This document shows positions 18,027 through 27,000 of a stretch of 64,000 nt of DNA, in pieces. Source of the stretch: Actinacidiphila guanduensis. Its GTDB lineage: Bacteria > Actinomycetota > Actinomycetes > Streptomycetales > Streptomycetaceae. The first letter of the stretch is position 1, and each line of letters starts with the position of its first letter. The notes beneath the pieces are model-generated. The model was given only the letters and a program-made list of their open reading frames with translations. It ran no database searches and was not told where the DNA came from. Made by a program: the position numbers and the translations under genes. The stretch spans positions 248,001-312,000 of the forward strand of contig NZ_FNIE01000003.1 in the NCBI RefSeq assembly GCF_900103985.1, in the 5' to 3' direction.

Positions 18027-19198
18027 GCCGATCCCGGGCCGTCCAGGCGGTGCCACACCGCGTGCAGCAGCGCCTCCCACTCCGCGCCCGAGGTCTGCGC
18101 CCCGGACGAGGCGAGGTAGAGCGCGTTGAGCAACTGGTCGGCGGCCAGGCCCTTCTCGCGCCTGCTGCGCTCGGCGAAGCCCGCGATCAGCTCGCGCAGC
18201 CGGGGCTCCTCGGCGAGCGGGCCGAGGTGGGCGGTGACGATGTCGGTCAGCCGCTCCAGGTCGGGTTCGGCCATCTGCAGGTGCAGGCAGCGGCGCAGGA
18301 AGGCGGGCGGGAAGTCGCGCTCGCCGTTGCTGGTGACGATGACCACGGGGAAGGCGCGGCAGCGCACCCGGCCGCCCTCGATCCAGGCGCTGCCGCCCGG
18401 GTCGTCGGTCTGCACCCGCACCCTGGGCTGGTGGCGGCGCAGCCGGGCCAGCTCGGGGACGGTGAACTCGCCGGACTCGAAGATGTCCAGCAGGTCGTTG
18501 GGGAAGTCCATGTCGGACTTGTCGAACTCGTCGACGAGCAGCACCCGCGGGTGCCGGTAGGGCAGCAACGCGGTGCCCAGCGGCCCGAGTTGGAGGAAGT
18601 CGCCGATGCCGGAGACGGCGTCGGGGGCCGCCTCGCCCGCGGGGCCTGCCGCCTCGTCGGCGCCGCGGCCGGCGTCCTGCCCGGCGCCGCGGTCGGCCGA
18701 CGCGGTGGCGGCGGCGTGCACGCGGCCCACCGCGTCATAGGTGTACAGGCCGGAGGCGAGGGTGGAGTGGCTGCTGATCGGCCAGCGCAGCACCCGGCCC
18801 AGGCCCAGCTCGCGGCTGATCCGGTAGGCGAGCGTGGACTTGCCGGTGCCGGGGCGGCCGGTGACCAGCAGCGGGCGGCGCAGCAGCAGGGCCGCGTTGA
18901 CCATGTCGGCCTCGCCGACGTCCCGGCCGACGGCGCTGATCGACGTGCCGAGCCGGCGCAGCAGTTCGGCCGCGTCCTCCGGCGGCGGCGCGGGCTCGGT
19001 GCGCTCAGCGGGGTCGGCGCCGGACAGGGCGGGGTCGGCGCTGGCGCCGTCGAAGGTGCGCCAGGGCGGCGGCGGGGGCAGCACGTCGTCCAGCGAGATG
19101 TCGTGGCCGGGCAGGCCCGTACCGCGGTAGACCCACCAGGACCTGGGCACGCGGGAGGGCTCGGCGGCCTGGGCGCCCGCGCCCTGCGCCTCGGTCAT
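18023..19198 (-). CDS. MoxR-type AAA+ ATPase
   Basis: 391 residues. Walker A is GRPGTGKS at 114-121 and Walker B is VLLVDEFDKSD at 219-229, separated by an Ala/Gly-rich insertion near 164-193. A sensor-1 region reads VIVTSNGERDFPPAFLRR. MoxR ATPases act with vWA partners as chaperone or remodelling complexes. Here the vWA partner is encoded downstream with an ATGA overlap and the VMAP-like protein upstream, also with an ATGA overlap. This three-gene order is what defines vWA-MoxR-VMAP ternary systems. Confidence 0.9.
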   Translation of the reverse strand: MTEAQGAGAQAAEPSRVPRSWWVYRGTGLPGHDISLDDVLPPPPPWRTFDGASADPALSGADPAERTEPAPPPEDAAELLRRLGTSISAVGRDVGEADMVNAALLLRRPLLVTGRPGTGKSTLAYRISRELGLGRVLRWPISSHSTLASGLYTYDAVGRVHAAATASADRGAGQDAGRGADEAAGPAGEAAPDAVSGIGDFLQLGPLGTALLPYRHPRVLLVDEFDKSDMDFPNDLLDIFESGEFTVPELARLRRHQPRVRVQTDDPGGSAWIEGGRVRCRAFPVVIVTSNGERDFPPAFLRRCLHLQMAEPDLERLTDIVTAHLGPLAEEPRLRELIAGFAERSRREKGLAADQLLNALYLASSGAQTSGAEWEALLHAVWHRLDGPGSA

Positions 19199-20760
19199 CG
19201 GCCGTCCACCCTTCGCCGGTCCCAGCGGTCAGGACCCGACAGCGGCTCGTGCGTCTCGACCGGCCGGGTCGGGTCGTCCCAGAGCAGGACCACCCGGCGT
19301 CCGACGCGGTGGTCCGGTCGGTCCGGCGACGCCGACTGGGCCTCAAGGCGCAATTGTTTCACGGCCTCCCGGAGCTCGACAGGGTCCCGCAGCAGCCGTT
19401 CGAACGGGGCTGCCGTCCCGTCGGCCTCTTCGGTGCCGGGGAGGTCATGGGGCTGTTCCCCCGCCGTGCCGCCGGCCGGTTCGTCGCGGCCGAGCCACAG
19501 CATGACGGGCACCCCGGTGCGCAGGGCGGCCTGGAGTTCGGCGCCGCCGTCGGTGCGCGCCTCGGGCGGCCCGCTGAGCACGACCGTGCCCACCGACTCG
19601 TCCGCGCGCAGCCGGGCCTCCAGGATGTCGGCACGTCCGGCCGGCGGGTGGTGGCCGTCGGGGTGGCCCACCACCAGGTGCTGCCACTGCTCGGGGTGCT
19701 CGCGCAGCAGCTGCCAGCGCCTGCGCCACAGCCGGTGCCAGCGCGGGGTGCGGCCGCGGGTGAGGCTGCGCACCACCACGGGGTAGGCGGTGCAGAGCAG
19801 GGCGGGGGTGTCGCTGTCGAGTTCGAAGCGCCACAGCTGCACCGGCAGGTTCAGCTCCTCGGTGAGCAGCGCGAACTCCACGTGGATGCAGCCCGCGTCG
19901 CGCGCCCACTCCTCCTCGGCCTCGTAGACCAGCTCCTGGACCTCCGCCTCGGCCTCGGCGAGGGTGAACACCGCGGTCCTGCCCTGCCGGGGCTGCCAGC
20001 TGCCGGGCTCGCCGCTGCCGTAGTGCCGCCAGGAGGTGAGCCGGTAGCGGCCGGGCTCCTCGGCGGGCAGCAGGCGGATGACGAGGTAGGCGTCGTGGGC
20101 GGCGGTCGGCGGGGCGTACTGGACCCGCTGGCGCAGCACCCCCAGCTCCGAGGCGAGGCCGAGCGCGGCGGCCTGCCGGTCGTTCCAGCCGCGCAGCGCG
20201 ATGGCGCGGTCGAAGTCGTAGGCGACCTCGGCGGCCAGGTACTCCACCAGGGCCAGGGCGGGCGGCAGGCCGTCCTCGCGGGCGTTGAGGCCGGACAGCG
20301 CCTGGTGGGCGCTCCAGGCGTCGTCGAAGGCGGGCAGGTCGTAGGGGTCGTGCAGGTCGCCGGCGGCGTCGCGGCACAGCTGGTCGAGCCGCGGCGTGGT
20401 GAGGTCCTTGAGCAGGTCGCGCAGCCGCTCCTCCTGCTCGGGCGGCAGGACCGGCTGGGCGGTCAGCTCCGCACCCAGGGCGCGGACGGCGGCGGTGCCC
20501 TCCTCGTCGAGCAGCGCGAGCGCGTTGCACACCGCCGTCATGGTGCGCGGCGAGTTCAGGCAGGCCATGGCGAGTTCGAGGTGGAAGTAGCCGGCGTCGG
20601 CGCTCTCGCCGGTCCCCACGCCGACCGGGCGCTCCAGTTCGCGCTCGGCGATGCGCAGCAGCAGCCCGCGGCCGCCGGGTTCGGTGAGGACGGCGACCGA
20701 CTGCAGGGCGGCGAACAGCTCGGGCAGCCGCCCGGAACTGCCGCCTGCGTAGCCCGCCAT
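19195..20760 (-). CDS. VMAP-like protein (vWA-MoxR-associated) with N-terminal effector-associated domain
   Basis: 521 residues. The first 90 or so form a small helical domain (LPELFAALQSV at 11-21, then AMACLNSPRTM) resembling effector-associated adaptor domains. The remainder has an alternating alpha/beta pattern with VHVEFALL-like strands and a late segment (about 390-460) typical of VMAP C-terminal regions. No catalytic motif is recognised. In ternary conflict systems VMAP links the vWA/MoxR switch to an effector that carries the same small adaptor domain, and such a protein is encoded next door. GGAGG lies six bases before the ATG. Confidence 0.75.
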   Translation of the reverse strand: MAGYAGGSSGRLPELFAALQSVAVLTEPGGRGLLLRIAERELERPVGVGTGESADAGYFHLELAMACLNSPRTMTAVCNALALLDEEGTAAVRALGAELTAQPVLPPEQEERLRDLLKDLTTPRLDQLCRDAAGDLHDPYDLPAFDDAWSAHQALSGLNAREDGLPPALALVEYLAAEVAYDFDRAIALRGWNDRQAAALGLASELGVLRQRVQYAPPTAAHDAYLVIRLLPAEEPGRYRLTSWRHYGSGEPGSWQPRQGRTAVFTLAEAEAEVQELVYEAEEEWARDAGCIHVEFALLTEELNLPVQLWRFELDSDTPALLCTAYPVVVRSLTRGRTPRWHRLWRRRWQLLREHPEQWQHLVVGHPDGHHPPAGRADILEARLRADESVGTVVLSGPPEARTDGGAELQAALRTGVPVMLWLGRDEPAGGTAGEQPHDLPGTEEADGTAAPFERLLRDPVELREAVKQLRLEAQSASPDRPDHRVGRRVVLLWDDPTRPVETHEPLSGPDRWDRRRVDGR

Positions 20761-20868
20761 CGCTCACCTCCCGGTCCGCCGCGCCGCGCGCACGAGCAGA
20801 CTCTGCCACAGCGGCCCTCGCCCGCGCTCACTCTCCGTCAAACGCCGTACACCCAACCCGGCTTGGGA

Positions 20869-22137
20869 TCACCGTGGGTGCAACGGTGCAGGTGGGGGCA
20901 GGGGTGGTCCCTCCGGGAGGCGGCCCAGGGCGGCGAGTCTGGCGCGCAGTTCGGGGACCGCGGCGAAGCCCGGCCACAGGGTCTCCAGCGCCTCGCACAG
21001 CTGGGCCCACTGGCCCATCGCCTCGCACGCGCGCAGCAGCGCCATGGCGTCCAGCCGCGCACTGCCCTGCCGTACGGCGGCGGCGCCCGGCCCCGGCAGG
21101 CTCTCCAGCAGCAGTTGCCAGGCGGCGGGGGCGCTCAAACCGGGCACGGACAGCAGGAGTTCGGCCAGGGCCCCGTACTCCGCGGGCGTCAGCCGCCCGG
21201 GCCGGTCGCGGCTGGGGGCGGGCACGTCGGGCGCGGGGACGGGGGTGTGGGCGTGCTCGGCGGGCCCGGGCTGCCCGGCGGTTCCGGGTGGTGCGGCGGT
21301 TACGGATGGTGCGGCGGGCACCCGGCGCGGGGCGGGCACGGGGTGGGCCACGGGCAGGGCCGGGGCGCGGTCCGGCGGCGGGTAGAGGGCGAGGAGTTCG
21401 AAGGCGAAGGCGGCCGCGTGCCGGGCGGCGACCGGCTGCCAGCGCTTGTCGTGGTCGCCGTCCTTGTCGCCGAGCAGGTCGGAGACGCCGCGGACGACCA
21501 GGGCGCGCACGGCCTGGTTGGCGTGGGCGGCCAGCAGGAAGCCGAGCCCTTCCATCTCGACGGCGAGCGCGTCGCCCGCCGTCCGCTCGACCATCCGGGC
21601 GGTGGCCGAGCGGCCGTGGGCGACGAGCTTGGCGCCCGAGGCCAGGGCGCCGACGTAGGCGGCGGGCGGCCGCTCGGGCGGCGGGTCGATCCGCCGCTGC
21701 CAGGTGCCGAGCGCGGCCACCGCCCGGGCCTGCTGGACCAGCCCGTAGGAGGAGTGCCGGGTGGGCACCCGCGGCAGCAGGCGGTGCTCCTCGTCGCGGC
21801 CCGACTCGTAGCCGTAGATGGCGTCGGCGGCCACCACGTCGCCCAGTGCGACGTCCTTGCGGCCGCCGGCCACGCCGACCATCAGCACCACGGCGGGGCG
21901 CAGCAGGCCGACGGCGCGGTCGAGTTCGAGGGCGGCCCGCTCGTTGCCCGGCCCGGCGATCTGCACGGCGACCCGCAGGACGCGCCCGCCCGCGGTGAAG
22001 TCGCCCACGACGTACGGGGTCTCGCGCGCGCCCGGCTGCACCTGGGCGGCGCCGGACAGGTGGGCGAGGACGGCGCGGAACTCCACCTCGATGGCGGTGA
22101 GGACGAAGACGTCCACGCTGCTGCTGCCGTCCCGCAC
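20869..22137 (-). CDS. Nucleoside phosphorylase/nucleosidase-like protein with C-terminal adaptor domain
   Basis: 422 residues. Residues 8-235 match the PNP/MTAN superfamily: VFVLTAIEVEFRAVL at the start, VGVAGG in the middle, and AVEMEGLGF with VRGVSDLLGDKD near the end, the usual ribose and base-binding elements. A Pro/Ala linker (about 250-320) leads to a roughly 90-residue helical domain (YGALAELLL...LLRACEAMG...LCEALETL) patterned like the N-terminus of the adjacent VMAP protein. In conflict systems such enzymes are proposed effectors acting on nucleosides or nucleotides. Start GTG; its ribosome site is weak. It lies 108 bp upstream of the VMAP gene. Confidence 0.8.
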   Translation of the reverse strand: MRDGSSSVDVFVLTAIEVEFRAVLAHLSGAAQVQPGARETPYVVGDFTAGGRVLRVAVQIAGPGNERAALELDRAVGLLRPAVVLMVGVAGGRKDVALGDVVAADAIYGYESGRDEEHRLLPRVPTRHSSYGLVQQARAVAALGTWQRRIDPPPERPPAAYVGALASGAKLVAHGRSATARMVERTAGDALAVEMEGLGFLLAAHANQAVRALVVRGVSDLLGDKDGDHDKRWQPVAARHAAAFAFELLALYPPPDRAPALPVAHPVPAPRRVPAAPSVTAAPPGTAGQPGPAEHAHTPVPAPDVPAPSRDRPGRLTPAEYGALAELLLSVPGLSAPAAWQLLLESLPGPGAAAVRQGSARLDAMALLRACEAMGQWAQLCEALETLWPGFAAVPELRARLAALGRLPEGPPLPPPAPLHPR

Positions 22138-22222
22138 GGTTCCCCCCGGCCGCCGAACCCGCCCTTTCCCTCCCCATAGTGGTACATCACGGCGACCCGG
22201 GGCACCCTGCGTACGGGTGAAC

Positions 22223-22849
22223 TCAGCCCCCGGCGGGGCCCCGCGCAGCCGTGTCGCCGCCCCGTTCCGGGGACCGCGCGCCCTCGGCCGGCGCCGCGCC
22301 CCGCGGCCTGCCGAACTCCTCGTCGGCCATCAGATCGGTCTCCAGCGCCCAGCGCGCCCACGCGGCGAGCGCCTCGTTGACGCGGACGGCCGCCTCCACC
22401 CCGATCCGCTGGGCCCGGGTGCGCTCCCCCGTGCCCCACTCGCCGCGGTCCTTGGAGTCGGCGTACTCCCGCAGGGATGCGGCGAACTGCGCGTAGTACG
22501 CGGCCTCTTCGGTCAGCCGGCGCTTGAGGTCGCCGGGTTCCATGAGCCAGAAGAAGAAGGAGCGCAGCAGCGACTCCATCCGGAAGCTGTGGTCGACGGG
22601 CTCCTCGGCGAGCCAGCGCCGCACCTCGGCGAGCCCGGCGTCGGTGATGCGGTAGGCGGTGCGGCGGCGCGGGCCGTGGCTGTCCACCTCGATCAGGCCG
22701 GCCTTCGCCAGCCGGGACAGCTCGGAGTAGATCTGCGGGTGCTGCGCCGGCCAGATGGAGTTCAGGCCCTCCTGGAAGCGGCGGGCCAGGTCGTATCCGC
22801 TGGCCGGCCCTTCCGCGAGCAGGCCCAGCAGACCATGGCGCAGCGACAT
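22223..22849 (-). CDS. PadR family transcriptional regulator
   Basis: 208 residues. The N-terminal winged helix (LRHGLLGLLAEGPASGYDLA, then IYSELSRLAKAGLIE and RTAYRITDAG) is diagnostic of PadR. A C-terminal helical domain (about 95-185) serves for dimerisation. I prefer ATG at 22849 (GAGGAG five bases upstream) over the GTG at 22855. It is divergent from an SDR gene, with ACATGT-type dyads between, so it probably represses that gene and itself in response to a small hydrophobic or phenolic ligand. Confidence 0.92.
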   Translation of the reverse strand: MSLRHGLLGLLAEGPASGYDLARRFQEGLNSIWPAQHPQIYSELSRLAKAGLIEVDSHGPRRRTAYRITDAGLAEVRRWLAEEPVDHSFRMESLLRSFFFWLMEPGDLKRRLTEEAAYYAQFAASLREYADSKDRGEWGTGERTRAQRIGVEAAVRVNEALAAWARWALETDLMADEEFGRPRGAAPAEGARSPERGGDTAARGPAGG

Positions 22850-22878
22850 CGGCACTCCTCAGCTCCCGGGCCCCCATG

Positions 22879-22907
22879 TTGACATACCGCCGCCCACGCT
22901 GAACGAT
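22879..22907 (+). promoter_or_regulatory. Probable promoter of the divergent SDR gene
   Basis: TTGACA (22879-22884), a 17-base spacer, then AACGAT (22902-22907). The -35 is perfect, the -10 only partial. PadR-type dyads start at the -10 and run across the expected transcription start. Confidence 0.5.
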
Positions 22908-22939
22908 GACATGTCACAACGTACATGTCGTTGCGTTCA
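22900..22939. promoter_or_regulatory. Candidate PadR operator
   Basis: A nested dyad: TGAACG (22900-22905) and CGTTCA (22934-22939) flank two ACATGT elements (22909-22914 and 22923-22928). The first ACATGT is the core of the perfect palindrome TGACATGTCA (22907-22916). ATGT/ACAT arms are characteristic of PadR sites. Confidence 0.6.
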
Positions 22940-23104
22940 TGTTCGGACGTCCATGTGGTGGTGCCTTTCCACCCGCCGTCCGCACGCGGCTGCCGCAGCC
23001 GGCTCCGTCGTGTCCCGTCATCCCCTGGCCGGTCCGCTGGTCAGCCCCTGGTCAGCCCTGGCCAGCCCCTGGTCAGTCCCTACGCACACCGATGAGGCGA
23101 TGCC

Positions 23105-23986
23105 ATGCCTGCCACGTCCCCGTCCCCGTCCACCCGTTCCGTCCTGCTCACCGGTGCCACCGGGGGCATCGGGCGGGCCGCCGCGGCGGCGCTGTCCGCG
23201 AAGGGGTACCGGGTGTTCGCCGGCGCCCGCGAGCCCGACCGCCTCGCCGACGCGGCCGGCCACGACGCCGCCGTCGTACCGGTCCGGCTCGACGTCACCG
23301 ACCCGCGGAGTGTGGCGGACGCGGTGGCGGCCGTCACCGACGTCACCGACGGCCTGTACGCCGTGGTCAACAACGCGGGCGTCATCGTGCAGGGGCCGCT
23401 GGAGCTGGTCCCGCGCGCGGAACTGCGGCGCCAGTTCGACGTCAACGTCCACGGCCCCGCGCTCGTCACCCAGGCGTTCCTGCCGCTTCTGCGCGCCGGG
23501 CACGGCCGGCTGGTGAACGTCACCGCCGCCACCGCCCGGGTCCCCGGCCCCTACTTCGGGCCGATCTCCGCCAGCAAGGCGGCACTTGCCGCTCTCTCCG
23601 ACGCGCTGCGCCTCGAACTGGCCCACTGGGGGATCCCCGTGGTGGTCCTGGAGCCCGGGGGCTTCGCCACCGGCATCTTCGACGACGCCGAGGCGGCCCA
23701 GGAACGGGCCCGCGCCTCCATGCCGCCCGAACTCGTCGCCCTCTACGCACGGCAGCAGCAGGCGGTGGACCGGGCGATGGCGGCGGCCCGGCGGAAGGCG
23801 GCGGCGCCGAGCGTGCTCGCCGACGCGCTGGTCAAGGCGCTCGAGGCCGAACGCCCCAAGCCCCGCTACACCGTGGGCGACGACGTGCGTCTGCTCGGCC
23901 TGCTCGCCCGCCTGCCGCTGCGCACCCGTGACCGGCTGATGGCCCAGGTCACCGGGCTCGCCAAGCTCAAGGCCGGGGCGAGTTGA
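23105..23986 (+). CDS. SDR family protein lacking the catalytic Tyr and Ser
   Basis: 293 residues. The Rossmann motif TGATGGIG (16-23), NNAG and the conserved helix with Lys158 are intact. The position four residues before that lysine, normally the catalytic Tyr, is Ile154 (context PYFGPISASK), and the usual active-site serine region reads NVTAATA. The nearest tyrosine is Tyr150, eight residues before the lysine. The protein may use another residue, be a poor dehydrogenase, or act as a binding protein. It is divergent from a PadR regulator that probably controls it, and convergent with the GH3 gene. Confidence 0.85.
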   Translation: MPATSPSPSTRSVLLTGATGGIGRAAAAALSAKGYRVFAGAREPDRLADAAGHDAAVVPVRLDVTDPRSVADAVAAVTDVTDGLYAVVNNAGVIVQGPLELVPRAELRRQFDVNVHGPALVTQAFLPLLRAGHGRLVNVTAATARVPGPYFGPISASKAALAALSDALRLELAHWGIPVVVLEPGGFATGIFDDAEAAQERARASMPPELVALYARQQQAVDRAMAAARRKAAAPSVLADALVKALEAERPKPRYTVGDDVRLLGLLARLPLRTRDRLMAQVTGLAKLKAGAS

Positions 23987-24002
23987 GCGCAAAGGGCACG
24001 AA

Positions 24003-24046
24003 CGCGCGGCGCCGCCGCACCCGTTGGGGTGCGGCGGCGCCGCGCG
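24003..24046. terminator. Perfect 20-bp bidirectional hairpin
   Basis: The arms at 24003-24022 and 24027-24046 are perfectly complementary around the loop GTTG. It lies between the convergent SDR and GH3 genes and would terminate both without needing a T-run. Confidence 0.85.
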
Positions 24047-24097
24047 GGAGCGGGGCCTGCCCAGCGAGGGCCTGGCTGCCTGGCTGAACCCGCGGTG

Positions 24098-27000
24098 TCA
24101 GCCCACCGAGAGGGCGAACACGTGGATGCCGCTGTCGGCCGGCAGCGTCACCGTGGCGACCGTCTTCGACGGGTCCAGGACGCCGCCGGTGGTGTAGAGG
24201 CTCACCGCGTGGTTGCCCAGGGTGTCGCCCGCCGGGCGGTTCCAGTTGGCCGTGGTGACCGCCAACTGGCTGTTGCCGCTGGCCTTGTTGGAGTACCAGT
24301 CGGGGAAGTCCACCGCGAGGGCCGCGGTGGTGCCGTCGGTGTAGGTGACGGTGACCGTGCCCGAGTGCGCGGAGCCGACGCCGGTGCCGAGCAGACCGAG
24401 CCGGCTTCCCTGGCCCTGGACGCGGATCACCTGGCCGGCCGCGGCGACGTTGTCCGGCTGCCCCGGCCGGGTGTCGGGCCAGGTGTAGGACAGGCCGTTC
24501 GCGGTCACCGTGGCGCCGGGGGTGTAGCCGACGGCCGCGAGCTGGGTGGCGGAGAAGCTGTAGCCGCCCGGGTCGAGGTTGCCGGTGGACGGATCGCTGT
24601 CGGCGCTGATCCCCTCGTTGTCGTAGGCGGCGGCCAGGTCCGCGTACGGCACGGTGGTGGTCGTGGTGCCGGTGCGCTGCTGCCGCCCGCCCAGCCGGAA
24701 GGCGGCCGTGCCGGAGAGAGTGGCACTGCCCGGGGCCGCGTCGGCGGGCGCCGTCACGGTCCAGGAAGCGGCCGTCGAGGAGTGCGCGGGCACGGTCCCG
24801 GCGGCCGCGGGGGTACGGGCGGCGGGCTTCGCCGTCCAGCCGGCCGGCAGCTGGAGCCCGAGCCGCAGGTCGCGCACGGCGCTGTCACCGGTGTTGGTGA
24901 AGGTCTGCCGCACGGTCTGGGTGCTGCCCGCCTGCGTGGTCGCCGCCGCCGTCACCGCGGTGTACTGCGTGCCGGCCGTGCGCCGCACGGTGACCGCGCC
25001 GGTCAGCGGGGTGTCCGCGGAGGACTCGCCGACGTAGAGCGGGTAGCGGCCGTCCAGCACTGTCCAGTCGTGGGCGTCGCTGTCCCAGGTGCGCAGGGCG
25101 TCGGAGTCCAGGGTGAGGGTGACCCGGCGGGTCTGGCCGGGCTTCAGCTCGACCTTCGCGAACGCCTTGAGCTCCTTGGGCGGTTCGCCCGCGCCCTTGG
25201 GGTGGCCGAGGTAGACCTGCACCACGTCGGAGCCGGTACGGCGGCCGGTGTTGGTGACGTCCACCGACACCTTGACCGGGGTGGCGCTGCCCGCGCCCGC
25301 GGTGACGGCGGTGGGTCCGGTGGACAGGTGGGAGAGCTTGAAGGTGGTGTAGGACAGGCCGTAGCCGAACGGGAAGAGCGGCGTCTGGTCCTCGTCCTGG
25401 TACCAGCGGTAGCCGACGTCGAGCTTCTCGCTGTAGTCGTAGACGCCGTTGACGGCCGGGTAGCGGCCGGGCGCGGCGGCCACCGCGGTCTGGGTGTCGG
25501 TCCGCGGGAAGCTGACGGGGAGCCGGCCGCCGGGCGAGGCGTCGCCGGTGAGCAGGGCGGCGAGCGCGTTGCCGTCCTCCTGGCCCGGGTACCACATGTC
25601 GAGCACGGCCGGCACGTCGTCCAGCCACGGCATCAGCACCGGGGCGCCGGCCCGCAGCACCACGATCGTCCTCGGGTTGGCGGCGGCCACGGCGGAGATC
25701 AGCGCGTTCTCGTCGCCGGGCAGGGCGAGGGTGGTGCGGTCCGATCCCTCGCTGGAGGTGTCGCCGACCACGACGACGGCCGCGTCGGAGGACTTCGCCG
25801 CCGCGACGGCCGCGTCGATGCCGGGGTCGGGCAGGTCGGGCGCGGACCAGCCCACGGAGACCGAGGCGTTCTGCGCGTTGTCGTAGAACTCGACGGTCAG
25901 CGCGTGCCCTTCGCCCGCAGTCAGCGTGACGGGCGTGCTGGTGACGGTCGTCGCCCCGTGGTCGGACCAGTTGTCGACGACCAGCTTGCCGTCCAGGTAG
26001 ATCCGGCTGCCGTCGTCACTGGTGGCCGACAGGGTGTACGTGCCGGTGGTGGGCGCGGTCAGGGTGCCGGTCCAGCGGGCCGAGAAGCCGTCGGCGGGAA
26101 TGCCGGCGGCCGGGGAGCCGGTGCCCCAGTCGAAGTCGATGTTCGGGTCGTCGCGGGTGACCGCGGGGGTGCCGCTGAGCGTCTTGTTGGCGAAGTACTC
26201 GCCCTTCAGCCCGGTCAGGGCGGAGGCGGGGATCGCCGGGAAGCCGCTGGCCCGGCCGGCCTTGACGGCGTTGATCCGCACGCCGCTGCCCAGCCGGGCG
26301 GTCAGCCCGGAGATCGGGTCGACCTTCTTGTACGGGGTCACCGCGGAGCTGCCGCCGCCGCCCGTGACCGCGGTGTCGGCGTTCGGGCCGATGACGGCGA
26401 GCGAGGTGAGCCGCCGCGTGTCCAGCGGGAGGGTGGCGCCGCTGTTCTTCAGCAGCACCGCGCCGTCCTCGGCGGCCTTGCGGGCCACCGCGCTGTCCGC
26501 GTCGAGGTCGGCGGTGGGCGGGGTGCGCGGGTCGAACTGGCCGGTGCGGAACTCCAGGCGCAGGATGCGGCGGGCGGCGTCGTCCAGCACCGACTGCGGC
26601 ACCTGGCCGGCGGCGACGGCCGCGGGCAGCTGGGTGAAGTAGGTGGTGCCGCTGAACTCCTGGTCCAGGCCGGCCAGCGCGGAGGCGACGGTGCTGTGGT
26701 TCGCCGGGTAGTCGGTGTCGACCACCCCGTCGTACTTCCACGTGTCGATCAGGATGTCCCGCAGGATCTGCGCGTTCTCGCACGCGTAGGTGCCGTTGAC
26801 CTTGTTGTACGCGCACATCAGCGACCAGACCTTGCCGTCCTTGACCGCCTTCTCGAAGGCCGGCAGGTAGATCTCGTGCAGGGTCCGCTCGTCGATGTCC
26901 GAGCTGGAGGTGGTGCGGGCGTTCTCCTGGTTGTTGCCCGCGAAGTGCTTGACCTGCGCGGCCACGCCCTGGTCCTGGATGCCGCGGATCTCGGAGGCGG

